Below are positions 53,212 to 63,136 of a stretch of DNA of 64,000 bases, piece after piece. The translations under genes and the position numbers were made by a program. The DNA lies in assembly GCA_963793295.1 (NCBI GenBank), contig CAWBZX010000027.1, positions 1 to 64,000 on the forward strand. The letters are read 5' to 3'. The stretch comes from JAHDHW01 sp963793295. Lineage in GTDB: Bacteria > Bacteroidota > Bacteroidia > Chitinophagales > Saprospiraceae. Under the pieces are notes generated by a model, which saw nothing but the letters and a program-made list of their open reading frames with translations, did no database searches and had not been told where the DNA came from. Every line of letters begins with the position of its first letter. Within the stretch, counting starts at the first letter, position 1.

Positions 53212-53822
53212 ATGGATCTATTTAATATTTTTATAAAAGCGGCCTTTATTGATAATTTGGTTTTGGCTTATTTTCTTGGAATGTGTTCCTACCTTGCCGT
53301 TTCAAAAAGCGTAAAGACTGCTTTTGGGCTTGGCCTGGCAGTTATCTTCGTTTTGGGAATCACTATGCCAATCAACTGGGTTATCAACGAATTTCTTTTG
53401 GGAGAAGGAGGTATCTTTGGTACTGACCTTACCTTTTTACGATTTATCCTTTTTATCGCTGTAATCGCTTCAATGGTTCAGTTGGTAGAGATGGTCGTTG
53501 AAAAAGTATCTCCTGCATTATATAATTCATTGGGGATATTTTTACCGTTGATCACTGTAAACTGTGCCATTCTCGGAGGATCTCTTTTTATGGTTTCCCG
53601 AGATTACAATTTTGGAGAATCTGTAGCCTTTGGTTTAGGTGGAGGATTTGGTTGGTTTTTGGCGATTATTGCCATTGCAGCTATTCGTGAAAAAATTCGC
53701 TATTCAAATGTACCGCCGGCCCTGCGTGGATTGGGAATGGCGTTTATCTTGACGGATTGATGGGTATTGCTTTTATGAGCCTTATGGGAATTGATCCGGC
53801 TGCTTTAACAGCAGGTAATTAA
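53212..53822 (+). CDS. nqrE: Na+-translocating NADH:quinone reductase subunit E, apparent frameshift near the 3' end
   Basis: The protein reads as NqrE: DLFNIFIKAAFIDNLVLAYF, LGMCSYLAVSKSVKTAFGLG, LPLITVNCAILGGSLFM and NVPPALRGLGMAFILT. The frame then meets TGA at 53758-53760, 182 residues in. One base further on, the other frame continues GLMGIAFMSLMGIDPAALTA and GN to TAA 53820-53822, which restores the known end and a normal length near 203. A missing C or G next to 53753-53755 (ACGG should be ACCGG or ACGGG) explains it. The cut copy would lose most of its last helix. Confidence 0.92.
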
Positions 53823-53881
53823 CATTAGAAGATAGGCTTTTAACCTTTTGGTTTTAGGTTTAATATTTTAAATAAAATAAG

Positions 53882-55201
53882 ATGATTTTACTTTTTGATT
53901 TTACGACTTTAGGTTTTGCTGTACTGGTTTTCGTGTCTGTGATCATGGCACTTTCATTTATGTTGATTACTGCCAGAAAAAGACTAGTACCGCAGGGAGA
54001 TGTGAAAATTATGGTGAATGGCGATACCGAACACCCTTTGATGGTAAGCCCGGGCTCATCACTTTTGACTGTTTTGTCTGATAAACATGTCTTCTTACCT
54101 TCCGCTTGTGGAGGTGGAGGTACTTGTGCGATGTGTGAATGTCATGTAGATTCTGGAGGAGGAGATGTTTTGCCTACGGAGTTAAACCACCTTACCCGAA
54201 AGGAGGTTGCTGAAAATATGCGTTTGTCTTGCCAGGTAAAAGTAAGGGAGGATATGGAAATTCGGATCCCTGAAGAAATTTTTGGTATTAAGAAGTGGGA
54301 ATGTGAGGTAGTTTCAAATTACAATGTTGCCTCTTTTATTAAAGAGTTTGTTGTAAAATTACCGGAAGGTGAAAGCCTTGATTTTCAGGCAGGTGGTTAT
54401 GTTCAAATTGATGTGCCGGTCACAAAAGTTGATTACAAAAATATTGATATCACGGCACATCCTCGTTTGGGCAAAAAACCTGATGAATTTCAATCTGAAT
54501 GGGATAAATTCAAATTGTGGGATTTGAAAATGAAGAATGATGAACCCATCTTCAGAGCATATTCGATGGCCAATCACCCTGCAGAAGGAAATATTGTGAT
54601 GTTGAATATTCGTATTGCAACACCACCTTGGGACAGAGACAAAAATGGCTGGATGGATGTGAATCCTGGAATTTGTTCTTCTTATGTTTTTGATCAAAAA
54701 CCAGGTGATAAAGTAACGATTTCTGGCCCTTATGGTGAATTCTTCATCAAGCCTACAAAGAAAGAAATGGTTTATGTCGGAGGTGGAGCTGGAATGGCAC
54801 CGCTTCGTTCTCACCTTTTCCACCTTTTCCATACCTTAAAAACAACAGATCGAAAAGTTTCTTATTGGTATGGAGGTCGGACAAGGAGAGAGTTATTTTA
54901 TATCGACGATTTTAGAAAGATTGAAAAAGAATTTCCTAACTTCAAATTTTATATAGCTTTAGATAACCCACTCCCTGAAGACAATTGGAAAGAAATGAAA
55001 AGCATGGATTCAGAAGGAGATGGTTTTGTGGGATATGTAATGCCAGTTTTGAATGAGCAATATTTGAAAAATCATCCTGAACCTGAGGAAATTGAATATT
55101 ATTTTTGTGGACCTCCAGCAATGAATGCTTCTGTACTTAGTGCATTAGATGCACTTGGTGTACCAGAAGAAAACATAGCTTTTGATGACTTTGGTGGATA
55201 A
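53882..55201 (+). CDS. nqrF: Na+-translocating NADH:quinone reductase subunit F
   Basis: The 439-residue product has an N-terminal helix (LGFAVLVFVSVIMALSFML), a 2Fe-2S ferredoxin domain (SACGGGGTCAMCECHV, then LSCQVKVRED), an FAD-binding segment (FRAYSMANHPAEG, with RAYS) and an NADH-binding domain (MVYVGGGAGMAPLRSHLF, YYFCGPPAMNAS, then FDDFGG). It takes hydride from NADH and passes electrons into the pump. It is the last gene of the operon, with a terminator 40 bp on. Confidence 0.95.
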   Translation: MILLFDFTTLGFAVLVFVSVIMALSFMLITARKRLVPQGDVKIMVNGDTEHPLMVSPGSSLLTVLSDKHVFLPSACGGGGTCAMCECHVDSGGGDVLPTELNHLTRKEVAENMRLSCQVKVREDMEIRIPEEIFGIKKWECEVVSNYNVASFIKEFVVKLPEGESLDFQAGGYVQIDVPVTKVDYKNIDITAHPRLGKKPDEFQSEWDKFKLWDLKMKNDEPIFRAYSMANHPAEGNIVMLNIRIATPPWDRDKNGWMDVNPGICSSYVFDQKPGDKVTISGPYGEFFIKPTKKEMVYVGGGAGMAPLRSHLFHLFHTLKTTDRKVSYWYGGRTRRELFYIDDFRKIEKEFPNFKFYIALDNPLPEDNWKEMKSMDSEGDGFVGYVMPVLNEQYLKNHPEPEEIEYYFCGPPAMNASVLSALDALGVPEENIAFDDFGG

Positions 55202-55573
55202 CCCCCCTAGTCCGTTTTTAACACACACTACTAAGAAAACAAAGGCTCATTTCGTAAGAAATGAGCTTTTGTTGTTTTAAAAAGATCCCAGGTATTAAAT
55301 TAACAATTAGGCCTAATTAAGGCCGTCAACGCTTCCTTATTAGTTTTGAAACGATTTCACCACCAAAAGTGTTCACAATCCCGTATATTCGCAGCTTAAA
55401 TTGAGGTTTTGGTTTTTAAAAATCTAAAATGTCAATAGCTAAAAAAATGAATATTATTTTTTAGGCACTACGAAAAAAAAACTTAGTGTCTGAGTGGTTT
55501 TAATATTTCACCACCGAGGCATTAAGTTCACTAAGGTCCACTAAGAAGAGATAGAGAATTTATAAAATAAAAA
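55202..55573. other. Intergenic region, nqr terminator and repeat-like DNA
   Basis: 372 bp between nqrF and metG. It holds the terminator at 55241-55273, two copies of TTTCACCACC (near 55355 and 55506) and a tail of CACTAAGGTCCACTAAGAAG-like units near 55528-55548, a degenerate repeat kind seen between genes in Bacteroidota. No ORF of note. Confidence 0.45.
55241..55273 (+). terminator. Intrinsic terminator of the nqr operon
   Basis: GCTCATTTC and GAAATGAGC form a 9-bp stem around GTAA, with AAA before and TTTT after. It lies 39 bp after nqrF. Confidence 0.75.
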
Positions 55574-57709
55574 ATGACAACAGCTAAAAGATATACCGTA
55601 ACATCGGCTTTGCCTTATGCCAACGGCGCGCTTCATCTTGGCCACCTTGCAGGAGCTTATCTTCCAGCGGATATTTATGTTCGCTACCTGCGATTGCTGG
55701 GCAAAGATGTAGCATTTGTTTGCGGCTCTGATGAACATGGCGCAGCGATTACCATCCGGGCAAAAAAAGAAGGACTTTCCCCCAAAGATATTATCGATAA
55801 GTATCACGAATTAAATAAGGCTACTTTTAATAAATTAGGCATCTCTTTCGATATTTATCATCGGACCAGTGATCCTTTGCATCACAAAACGGCTCAGGAT
55901 TTTTTCAAAAAATTATATGACAAAGGCGGTGAATTTGAAGAGCGAACCAATGGTCAATTTTACGATGAAGCTTTTGATCAATTTTTAGCAGATCGGTATG
56001 TTACCGGAACCTGCCCAAGGTGCGGCTATGAAGAAGCTTACGGCGATCAATGCGAAAACTGTGGTTCAACCCTTTCTCCGACGGAACTTATCCATCCGAA
56101 ATCAACCCTTAGCGGGAATACACCGGTTTTAAAAGAAACTACGCACTGGTATTTTAAATTGGATAAACATGCAGATTGGCTGCGTGAGTGGGTGAAAGAA
56201 GGTCAACTCGAAGGACGCAATCATCACAATCCAAACGAATGGAAAAAGCATGTTATAGGTCAGTGCCTTTCCTGGCTCGATGGCGAAGTTGGTTTACAAC
56301 CGCGGGCAATTACCCGCGATCTGGACTGGGGAATTCCGGTGCCATTGGAAGGAGCGGAAGGTAAAGTACTTTATGTGTGGTTTGATGCGCCGATCGGTTA
56401 TATTTCTGCAACAAAACAATGGGCGGAGAATGAAGGTAAAAACTGGAAAGATTACTGGCAAGATGAAGAAACACAGTTGATTCATTTTATTGGAAAGGAC
56501 AATATCGTTTTTCACTGTATCGTCTTCCCCGCAATGTTGAAGGCTCACGGTGATTATAATTTACCAATCAATGTTCCGGCGAATCAGTTTCTAAATTTTG
56601 AAGGCCGGAAATTTTCAAAGTCGAAAGGTTGGGGAATTGAACAGCATGAATATCTGGAAGAGTTCAAAGATTTCCCAAACAAGGAAGACGCGTTGCGATA
56701 TGCACTAATTCGAAATATGCCGGAAAATCGCGACAGCGATTTTAAATGGGATGAGTTTGTTGATTTCCATGATAATGAATTGGTCGCTAATATTGGCAAT
56801 TTTGTAAACAGGGTATTGGTTCTGACAGACAAATACTATGGAGGAACTATCCCCGAATATAGTGATGTAACCAATGTTTTTAAAGGTGATTTGTCCAAAC
56901 TGAACGACTTGGTTAAGGCCGTTGCAAATGATATCGAACACTTTAATTTTAGAAGTGCCGTGCAACAGCTTAATGCGATTTCCTCTTTTGGGAATACATA
57001 CCTGCAGGATCAATCTCCCTGGAAAGAATGGAAAGAAAATCCGGATAGCCAAACAGTTAAAGATTGTTTGTTTAACTGCCTTCAAATTGTAACACTTATC
57101 AGTGTGCTTTGTGAACCGTTTTTACCCTTTACTTCCAAAAAGATTAGAAAACTATTAAAACTGGAACCATTGCAAAATGGTGATTTAGAAACGATCATCG
57201 AAGATTTAGCGAATAATCATGCATTGATAGCTTCCGGACATCAAATTGGTGAACCGGAGTTGCTTTTCGCAAAAATCAATGATCGCAAAGATAGTAGCAG
57301 ACTGGAATTGATAGAAAAACAAAAAGCGACTTTACTGGAGATTCTCGAAGCTGAAAAGGCAGAAGAGCGTGTACCGTTAAAACCTGAAATTAGCTACGAA
57401 GATTTCAGTAAACTGGACATTCGGACCGGAACAATCCTTTCCGCCGAAAAAGTTGAAAAAACAGATAAGTTGTTAAAACTGACTGTAGATCTTGGTTTCG
57501 AGGAACGAACTGTAGTTTCCGGGATTGCCAAATTTTACAAACCCGAAGATATTATTGGAAAACAAGTTTTGTTGCTAGCAAACTTAGCTCCGCGAAAGTT
57601 GCGAGGCATCGAATCCCAGGGAATGATCCTGATGGCTGAAAATGAAAAGGGCGAGTTGAGTTTTGTTAGCCCTGATGATGGCTGGGGTAATGGATTTACC
57701 GTTAATTAG
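55574..57709 (+). CDS. metG: Methionine--tRNA ligase with C-terminal tRNA-binding domain
   Basis: The 711-residue enzyme has the class I signature YANGALHLGHLAGAYLPADI (HLGH in place of HIGH), CGSDEHGAAI, a zinc knuckle (CPRCGYEEAYGDQCENCG), NVPANQFLNFEGRKFSKSKG with the KFSKS variant of KMSKS, and an anticodon-binding helical domain. Residues about 605-711 (FSKLDIRTGTILSAEKVEKT to the end) are the EMAP-II/Trbp111-like tRNA-binding domain that aids dimer forming and tRNA capture. It charges tRNA-Met and is essential. Confidence 0.96.
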   Translation: MTTAKRYTVTSALPYANGALHLGHLAGAYLPADIYVRYLRLLGKDVAFVCGSDEHGAAITIRAKKEGLSPKDIIDKYHELNKATFNKLGISFDIYHRTSDPLHHKTAQDFFKKLYDKGGEFEERTNGQFYDEAFDQFLADRYVTGTCPRCGYEEAYGDQCENCGSTLSPTELIHPKSTLSGNTPVLKETTHWYFKLDKHADWLREWVKEGQLEGRNHHNPNEWKKHVIGQCLSWLDGEVGLQPRAITRDLDWGIPVPLEGAEGKVLYVWFDAPIGYISATKQWAENEGKNWKDYWQDEETQLIHFIGKDNIVFHCIVFPAMLKAHGDYNLPINVPANQFLNFEGRKFSKSKGWGIEQHEYLEEFKDFPNKEDALRYALIRNMPENRDSDFKWDEFVDFHDNELVANIGNFVNRVLVLTDKYYGGTIPEYSDVTNVFKGDLSKLNDLVKAVANDIEHFNFRSAVQQLNAISSFGNTYLQDQSPWKEWKENPDSQTVKDCLFNCLQIVTLISVLCEPFLPFTSKKIRKLLKLEPLQNGDLETIIEDLANNHALIASGHQIGEPELLFAKINDRKDSSRLELIEKQKATLLEILEAEKAEERVPLKPEISYEDFSKLDIRTGTILSAEKVEKTDKLLKLTVDLGFEERTVVSGIAKFYKPEDIIGKQVLLLANLAPRKLRGIESQGMILMAENEKGELSFVSPDDGWGNGFTVN

Positions 57710-57712
57710 TTT

Positions 57713-57832
57713 ATAGTTGATTGAGTTATTAGGTTGATTAGTTTTATGCAGCATATGTATCCAAGCTGTGGTGTTTTAAAGGATATAGATCCAATCAACT
57801 CAATTTCCCCAATCAACTTAATCACCAATATT
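57713..57832. repeat. Inverted repeat of GTTGATTGAGTT/AACTCAATCAAC units
   Basis: The left part (AGTTGATTGAGTTATTAGG, TTGATTAG) is mirrored by the right part (CAATCAACTCAATTTCCCC, AATCAACTTAATCACC) across a gap of about 60 bp. It fills the metG-lnt gap and may fold in the transcript. Related single units occur near 48170-48250. Confidence 0.5.
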
Positions 57833-57833
57833 A

Positions 57834-59633
57834 ATGAATTCCAGATTAAAAATAGCGATCCTAATAATTTCCTTTGTTCTGATGGCCTCAACGGGTTATT
57901 TGATGTACAGCCGTTTTCAGGCGCAGGAATTTTGGGGTTATTGGCCCATTTTGTTGTGGGGTTCTTTTTGGGCTTTTATTATTTTTGCAACAGAATCCCG
58001 GTTTTCAAAACATCCGAAAAAGTGGCAATTACTCGGTTTATCCACTGCAACTGGAGTTCTTTTGTCTTTAGGTTTTCCGCCAATTCCTTTAACCTCTTTG
58101 CTATTTGTGGCCTTCGTTCCTTTGCTACTTGTTGAAAAAGAAATCAGCAATTTTAGAGAAGGACCCTCAAAATGGGAAGTTTTCAAATATAGTTACAATG
58201 CCTTTGTTATTTGGAATATATTGACCACTTATTGGGTAACCAATACGGCTTTCGTGGCGGCTTTCCTGGCTATTTTCATCAATTCCCTGTTCATGACGAT
58301 CCCTTTTGTCTTATTTCATCAGGTTGGAAAAAGATTGAATCAGAAGATGAAATGGGCGGCTTTTACTGCTTTTTGGATCACGTTTGAATATATCCATTTG
58401 AGGCATCAATTATCCTGGCCCTGGCTGACTTTGGGGAACAGTTTTGCAGAATTTCCAAGCTGGGTGCAATGGTATACTTTCACCGGAGTATTTGGCGGTA
58501 CGCTTTGGATCCTTTTGGCTAATATTCTTTTTTATAAAGTTATTTCCCTTTATTATTTTAATAGAATTCCGATCACTTTAAAGCGATTGATTGGTCCATT
58601 AGCTTTGGTAATTGTACCAATCTTGTTGTCTTTGATTATTTATTATCAATACGAAGAGCAAGGGCAAAGGGAAGTAGAAGTCGCAGTGATCCAGCCAAAT
58701 TTCGAGCCGCATTATGAGAAATTTAACCTGCCTGCTGCTGCTCAGTTTCGTCGTTTTATGGAATTGTCTCATCAATCAATTACTGAGTACACGGATTATT
58801 TGCTGTGGCCGGAAACCAGTTTGGGAAGTGTAAATATTGGAGATGTTGAAAAAGATAAAGATATTGCAGCCATTAGGCTGTTTTTATCAGCTTACCCGAA
58901 AACTAAACTTGTGACGGGAGTTGGAGCATATAAAATTTTTGAAAAAGAGCAAACAAACTCCCCTTCAATCAGAACGCAAGTCAATTTAAAGACGGGAGAT
59001 ACTTTGTTTTGGGAAGCTTACAACGCAGCCATCCAAATTGAAAATGGCGTTGAAGAAGTTCCAGTTTATAAGAAATCCATTCTCGTTCCTGGAGCGGAAT
59101 TTTTACCTTATCGCGAAGTGTTTTTCTGGTTAGAATCTTTTGTTAATCAGCTTGGCGGATCGATGGCGGGTTATGGTTCACAAAAAGATCGCGGTGTTTT
59201 CAAGTCTAAAGAAGGAACCACCGTTGCTCCGGTTATTTGTTATGAAAGCATTTTTGGAGAGTATATGGCGGGATACATTCGAAATGGAGCGCAAGCGATT
59301 TTTATCGTGACGAATGATGGTTGGTGGGATAATACTGCCGGGCATCGCCAGCATTTGCTATTTGCATCTTTACGCGCCATCGAATCTCGTCGGCCAATTG
59401 CCAGATCCGCCAATACTGGAATTTCGGCTTTTATCAATCAGCGCGGAGATATTCGGAAAGCGACGAAATATGACGAAGCGATTGCCATAAAAGATAAAAT
59501 TTTGCTGAACGATGCTATCACTTTTTATGTTCGCTGGGGAGATTTGATCGGGCGGATAGCCATTTTTCTTTCCATCCTTCTATTATTAAATGCTTTTGTA
59601 AAGGGGCGATTGGCATTGAAACAAACAACCTAG
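57834..59633 (+). CDS. lnt: Apolipoprotein N-acyltransferase
   Basis: The 599-residue product has six or more N-terminal membrane helices and a nitrilase-like domain from about residue 285. The catalytic triad is visible: LLWPETSLG (Glu), YKKSILVPGAEFLPYRE (Lys) and APVICYESIFGEYMA (Cys). Also typical are VTNDGWWDNTAGHRQHL and RSANTGISAFINQRGD. Lnt adds the third acyl chain to lipoproteins, of which this window encodes several. It is about 90 residues longer than the E. coli enzyme. Confidence 0.94.
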   Translation: MNSRLKIAILIISFVLMASTGYLMYSRFQAQEFWGYWPILLWGSFWAFIIFATESRFSKHPKKWQLLGLSTATGVLLSLGFPPIPLTSLLFVAFVPLLLVEKEISNFREGPSKWEVFKYSYNAFVIWNILTTYWVTNTAFVAAFLAIFINSLFMTIPFVLFHQVGKRLNQKMKWAAFTAFWITFEYIHLRHQLSWPWLTLGNSFAEFPSWVQWYTFTGVFGGTLWILLANILFYKVISLYYFNRIPITLKRLIGPLALVIVPILLSLIIYYQYEEQGQREVEVAVIQPNFEPHYEKFNLPAAAQFRRFMELSHQSITEYTDYLLWPETSLGSVNIGDVEKDKDIAAIRLFLSAYPKTKLVTGVGAYKIFEKEQTNSPSIRTQVNLKTGDTLFWEAYNAAIQIENGVEEVPVYKKSILVPGAEFLPYREVFFWLESFVNQLGGSMAGYGSQKDRGVFKSKEGTTVAPVICYESIFGEYMAGYIRNGAQAIFIVTNDGWWDNTAGHRQHLLFASLRAIESRRPIARSANTGISAFINQRGDIRKATKYDEAIAIKDKILLNDAITFYVRWGDLIGRIAIFLSILLLLNAFVKGRLALKQTT

Positions 59634-59695
59634 TTTGTCCTGGATTTATATTTTTTTTAAAAATAAGGTTTGTACAAATTTTGGTAACATTTCTG

Positions 59696-59703
59696 TAGTT
59701 TTG
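59696..59703 (+). promoter_or_regulatory. -7 element of the esterase-M17-ATP-grasp operon
   Basis: TAGTTTTG fits TAnnTTTG exactly. It ends only 10 bases before the GTG start at 59714, so the message would be nearly leaderless. A TTTG at 59669-59672 could be a -33 element at a wide spacing. Confidence 0.45.
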
Positions 59704-59713
59704 CCGATAAAAA

Positions 59714-60484
59714 GTGAGCAAGTTTGATCCTATAATTGAAGTGATAGAAGAGGAATATGAAATTCCACATTTGAATGTAAAAAGGAAGATATCAGCATTA
59801 CTACCTTACGATTACTACCAAACTTCCCGACAATATCCAGTATTATACTTACAAGATGGACAAAACTTGTTTAATCCCGAAGCTCCCTATGGTGACTGGG
59901 CCATTAACAAATCCCTGGGAAAGTTGGCTGCTGAAGGTTTTAAGGATATCATCATCATAGCTGTAGACCACGGAGAGCAAAAAAGAATACTGGAATATCT
60001 CCCGTATCATCATCCCAAGTTTGGCGCGGGGAAAGGAAAACTCTATATTCAGTTTATGAAAGAGAAACTCATTCCATACGTTAATAGCCATTATCGCACC
60101 TTGACAGGCTATGAATCTGTGGGTATCGGAGGTAGTTCTATGGGTGGTTTGATTAGTTTGTATGCTGGTCTGAAAGAGCCTGATGTATTTGGCAAGATGA
60201 TGATCTTTTCTCCCAGTCTGTGGATCTCTCATAAAATTTTCCAATACGTCGAGGCTTTTACCCCGCTTCCTTCCACAACGATTTATATATATGCCGGAGG
60301 AAAGGAAAGTAAGACCCACCTTCCCAATGTACAACGCCTGGAATCGATTTTTCAAAAGAAGGCAATTAAAGGAGCTTTTTTTGACATTGAAGTTTCGGTG
60401 AATCATATGGGAGAGCATGCAGAAGTTTATTGGAGAGAGGAATTCCCAACAGCACTTAAATGGTTGTTTTTTAATAATTTATAA
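59714..60484 (+). CDS. Alpha/beta-hydrolase, esterase D/enterochelin-esterase-like
   Basis: The 256-residue cytoplasmic product begins at GTG 59714. It shows VLYLQDGQNLFNPEAPYGDW, FKDIIIIAVDHGEQKRILEY, the nucleophile elbow GIGGSSMGGLISLYAGL, and VNHMGEHAEVYWREEFP with the expected histidine. This layout matches the Fes/esterase D superfamily often filed as putative esterases in Bacteroidota. It cleaves an ester or peptide-like bond; the substrate is unknown. Its TAA shares its last A with the ATG of the M17 gene (TAATG), so the two are coupled. Confidence 0.85.
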   Translation: MSKFDPIIEVIEEEYEIPHLNVKRKISALLPYDYYQTSRQYPVLYLQDGQNLFNPEAPYGDWAINKSLGKLAAEGFKDIIIIAVDHGEQKRILEYLPYHHPKFGAGKGKLYIQFMKEKLIPYVNSHYRTLTGYESVGIGGSSMGGLISLYAGLKEPDVFGKMMIFSPSLWISHKIFQYVEAFTPLPSTTIYIYAGGKESKTHLPNVQRLESIFQKKAIKGAFFDIEVSVNHMGEHAEVYWREEFPTALKWLFFNNL

Positions 60485-61909
60485 TGACATTTACACAAAA
60501 TACTTCATTAGATCCAAATTTAGATTTAATCCTTCCTTTTCGAAAGGAAGCATTGAATTTTGATCAGCTGTATGAGCTTGACCAAAATCAGAAAACCTGA
60601 TTTTGAAGGCGAATTTTCTGAAATTCAAATGCTATACGGAAAAAATGGCCAACGGATTTATTTGTTGGGACTCGGCGAAGAAAAGCACATTCCCCAATTG
60701 AGCGATGCTTTTCGCAACTTATTTTTTAAAACAGGAAAGCATTGGTCTGGAGATATTCAACTGGATTGCCATGATTTGAAGGGAAAGGAAATCAATCAGG
60801 CAGTTTTGGGTTTGGAAATGGGGGAATACAAAATCGATGCTTTTAAATCCGAGCAGGAAGAGCCACAAGATTCAAAAGAACCTTGTAACATAATTCTTAT
60901 ATCCAATCAGGAGATATCTAAAAGTATCCTTGATGGACAATATACCGCTGAAACGATCAACAGCATCAAAGCACTCGTGGATGCGCCACCGAATTATAAG
61001 ACACCTAAATATCTCTCTGACTGGGCCATTCAATCTGCCCGAAAATATGGATATGAATGTAAAGTGCTTTCTCAAAAAGAGTTGGAAAAACAAGGATTAC
61101 AGGCGCTAATGGCAGTAGGCAAAGGGAGTATAAATGAGCCTTTCCTTATTATAAACAGTTATTTGCCGAATAAAGAAAAGCAAATTGATCTTGGATTGGT
61201 AGGTAAGGGAATTACATTTGACTCGGGTGGTCTTTCTATAAAAGGGGCTACCAATCTTCATTATATGAAAAGTGATATGGGTGGAGCAGCCGCTGTTTTT
61301 GGAGCGGTTGAATTAGCTGCGAAACTCAAGCTAAATATAAATGTGATCGGTGTAATAGCTGCCGCCGAAAATGCAGTGGATAGCAACAGCTACCGGCCAG
61401 GTGATGTGATCGGATCTTATTCCGGAAAAAATATTGAAATCATTGATACGGATGCGGAGGGAAGACTGGTATTAGCTGATGCCCTGAGTTATATCATCCG
61501 ACAGCACCAACCAAAACACCTGATTGACCTGGCTACTTTGACCGGGTCTGTGGTCAGCACGCTTGGATATTCGGCCGCAGGTATGTTCACTAATAATAAC
61601 GAAATGGCTCAGCGTCTGAGTCAATTAGGAAATGCCATTCATGAAAGAGTATGGCCCTTGCCACTTTTTGATGATTTTGAAGAAGACCTCCACTCGGATA
61701 TAGCAGATATTCGAAATTTTAGCGGCAAACCTATTGCAGGCGCTATTACAGCAGCAAAATTCCTGGAGGCTTTTACGGAGTCTCATGACAACTGGGTTCA
61801 TCTTGATATCGCAGGAGTGGCGTTCGGAAGTTCGAACTATGCAAAAATGAAAAGTGCTACTGGATTTGGTGTCCGTTTATTAATAAATTATATGAAATCA
61901 TTCAACTAA
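60484..61909 (+). CDS. M17 leucyl aminopeptidase-family protein, apparent frameshift in the N-terminal domain
   Basis: ATG 60484 opens MTFTQNTSLDPNLDLILPF and RKEALNFDQLYELDQNQK, the usual M17 N-terminal style, but meets TGA at 60598-60600. Dropping one A from the AAAA at 60592-60595 joins it to the main frame at KPDFEGEFSEIQMLYGKNG. The rest is M17: ALVDAPPNYKTPKYLSDWA, VGKGITFDSGGLSIKG, YMKSDMGGAAAVFGAVELA, and DTDAEGRLVLADAL with metal and catalytic residues. The enzyme trims N-terminal residues from peptides, or acts on a small dipeptide-like product of the neighbouring ATP-grasp enzyme. ATP-grasp gene starts 4 bp after the stop. Confidence 0.88.
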
Positions 61910-61913
61910 TACT

Positions 61914-63120
61914 ATGGCTAACAAAGCGCTTAATTTCTTATGTATTTCCACCTTTTTTAAAGGCCAGGATTTCCTGAAATTCTGCAAGGCTGAAGGCAAT
62001 AATGTTTATTTGCTTACTAAAAAGAAGCTTGAAAACGAAGACTGGCCCTGGGAGTCTATTAAAGAGACTTTTTATGTAGAGGAATGGAAGGAAGATGATG
62101 TAATAAATAGCATTGCTTACTTATTCAGATCCATCCGATTTGATAGATTTATCGCATTAGATGATTTTGATGTAGAAAAAGTAGCGAGATTAAGAGAACA
62201 TTTCAGAATGCCTGGAATGGGAGAAACTACGGCGCGTTATTTTAGAGATAAATTAGCGATGCGATTCAAAGCACAGGAATCAGGGATTCCGGTTCCAGCT
62301 TTTACCGCGCTTTTTAATGATGAAGCAATCAATGTTTTTACTGATAATATTCCTGCTCCCTGGCTACTAAAACCCAGATTGGAAGCCTCTGCCACAGGGA
62401 TAGTAAAAATTCACAACAAAGACGAGGCCTGGCAAATTGTGAATGAGCTTGGTGATGATCGTCAGAATTATTTGATTGAAAAATTCGCGCCGGGAGATGT
62501 TTACCATGTTGATGGTCTAAATGTCGATGGAAAAGTAGTCTTTTCACGAGTCAGTCAATACCTCGATACCCCATTTGAAGTGGCTCATGGTGGAGGTGTT
62601 TTTCGATCTCATACCATCAAAATAGGAACTCCGGAAGAAAAGGCATTGACAAAAATGAATAAGGAAGTGATGAAGGTATTCGGTATGCTGTTTGGCGCTT
62701 CCCACACAGAATTTATTATATCTAAAGCAACAGGGAGAGATTTTTTTCCTGGAAACCTCATCAAGAGTAGGCGGCGCTAACCTTGCCGAAATGGTTGAAG
62801 TGGCTTCTGGTGTCAACCTATGGGGAGAGTGGGCAAGGATTGAAAATGCTAATTTGCGAAAAGAGACTTATGCACTCCCTGAAATAAAAAAGAGTTATGC
62901 CGGTATCGTGGTATCGTTAAGTCGATTTGAGCATCCGGATGATTCCGGTTTTACAGATCAGGAAATAGTATGGCGGCTGCATAAACCCTGGCACATTGGT
63001 TTGATCGTTGAATCTTCCTCAAAAAAAAGAGTCATAGAATTATTAGATAATTACACTAAACGAATAGCAGAAGAATTTCACGCCAGCCTTCCCGCTGCCG
63101 GGAAAAAACCTCATGTGTAA
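61914..63120 (+). CDS. ATP-grasp ligase, apparent frameshift before the metal-binding motif
   Basis: The protein starts MANKALNFLCISTFFKGQDF (pre-ATP-grasp domain) and has PAPWLLKPRLEASATGIVKI and NYLIEKFAPGDVYHVDGL. The frame runs out at TAA 62778-62780 after ATGRDFFPGN. The other frame carries on with FFLETSSRVGGANLAEMVEV to TAA 63118-63120. Removing one T from the TTTTTTT at 62741-62747, or one G from GGG at 62733-62735, restores GRDFFLETSSRVGGAN, the metal-site strand of ATP-grasp enzymes. About 400 residues after repair. ATP-grasp enzymes join a carboxylate to an amine using ATP; a peptide or amide ligase is likely. Confidence 0.85.
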
Positions 63121-63136
63121 GGGAAATAATTTGAAA

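Noticed and set aside
54359..54832. 157-codon minus-strand frame over nqrF
   Set aside because: Antisense shadow; nqrF is certain in this region.
59849..60418. 189-codon minus-strand frame over the esterase gene
   Set aside because: Antisense shadow of the GGSSMGG hydrolase.
60560..60604. M17 start at TTG 60560
   Set aside because: The coupled ATG 60484 opens a clear M17-like N-terminus in another frame, so a frameshift explains the data better.
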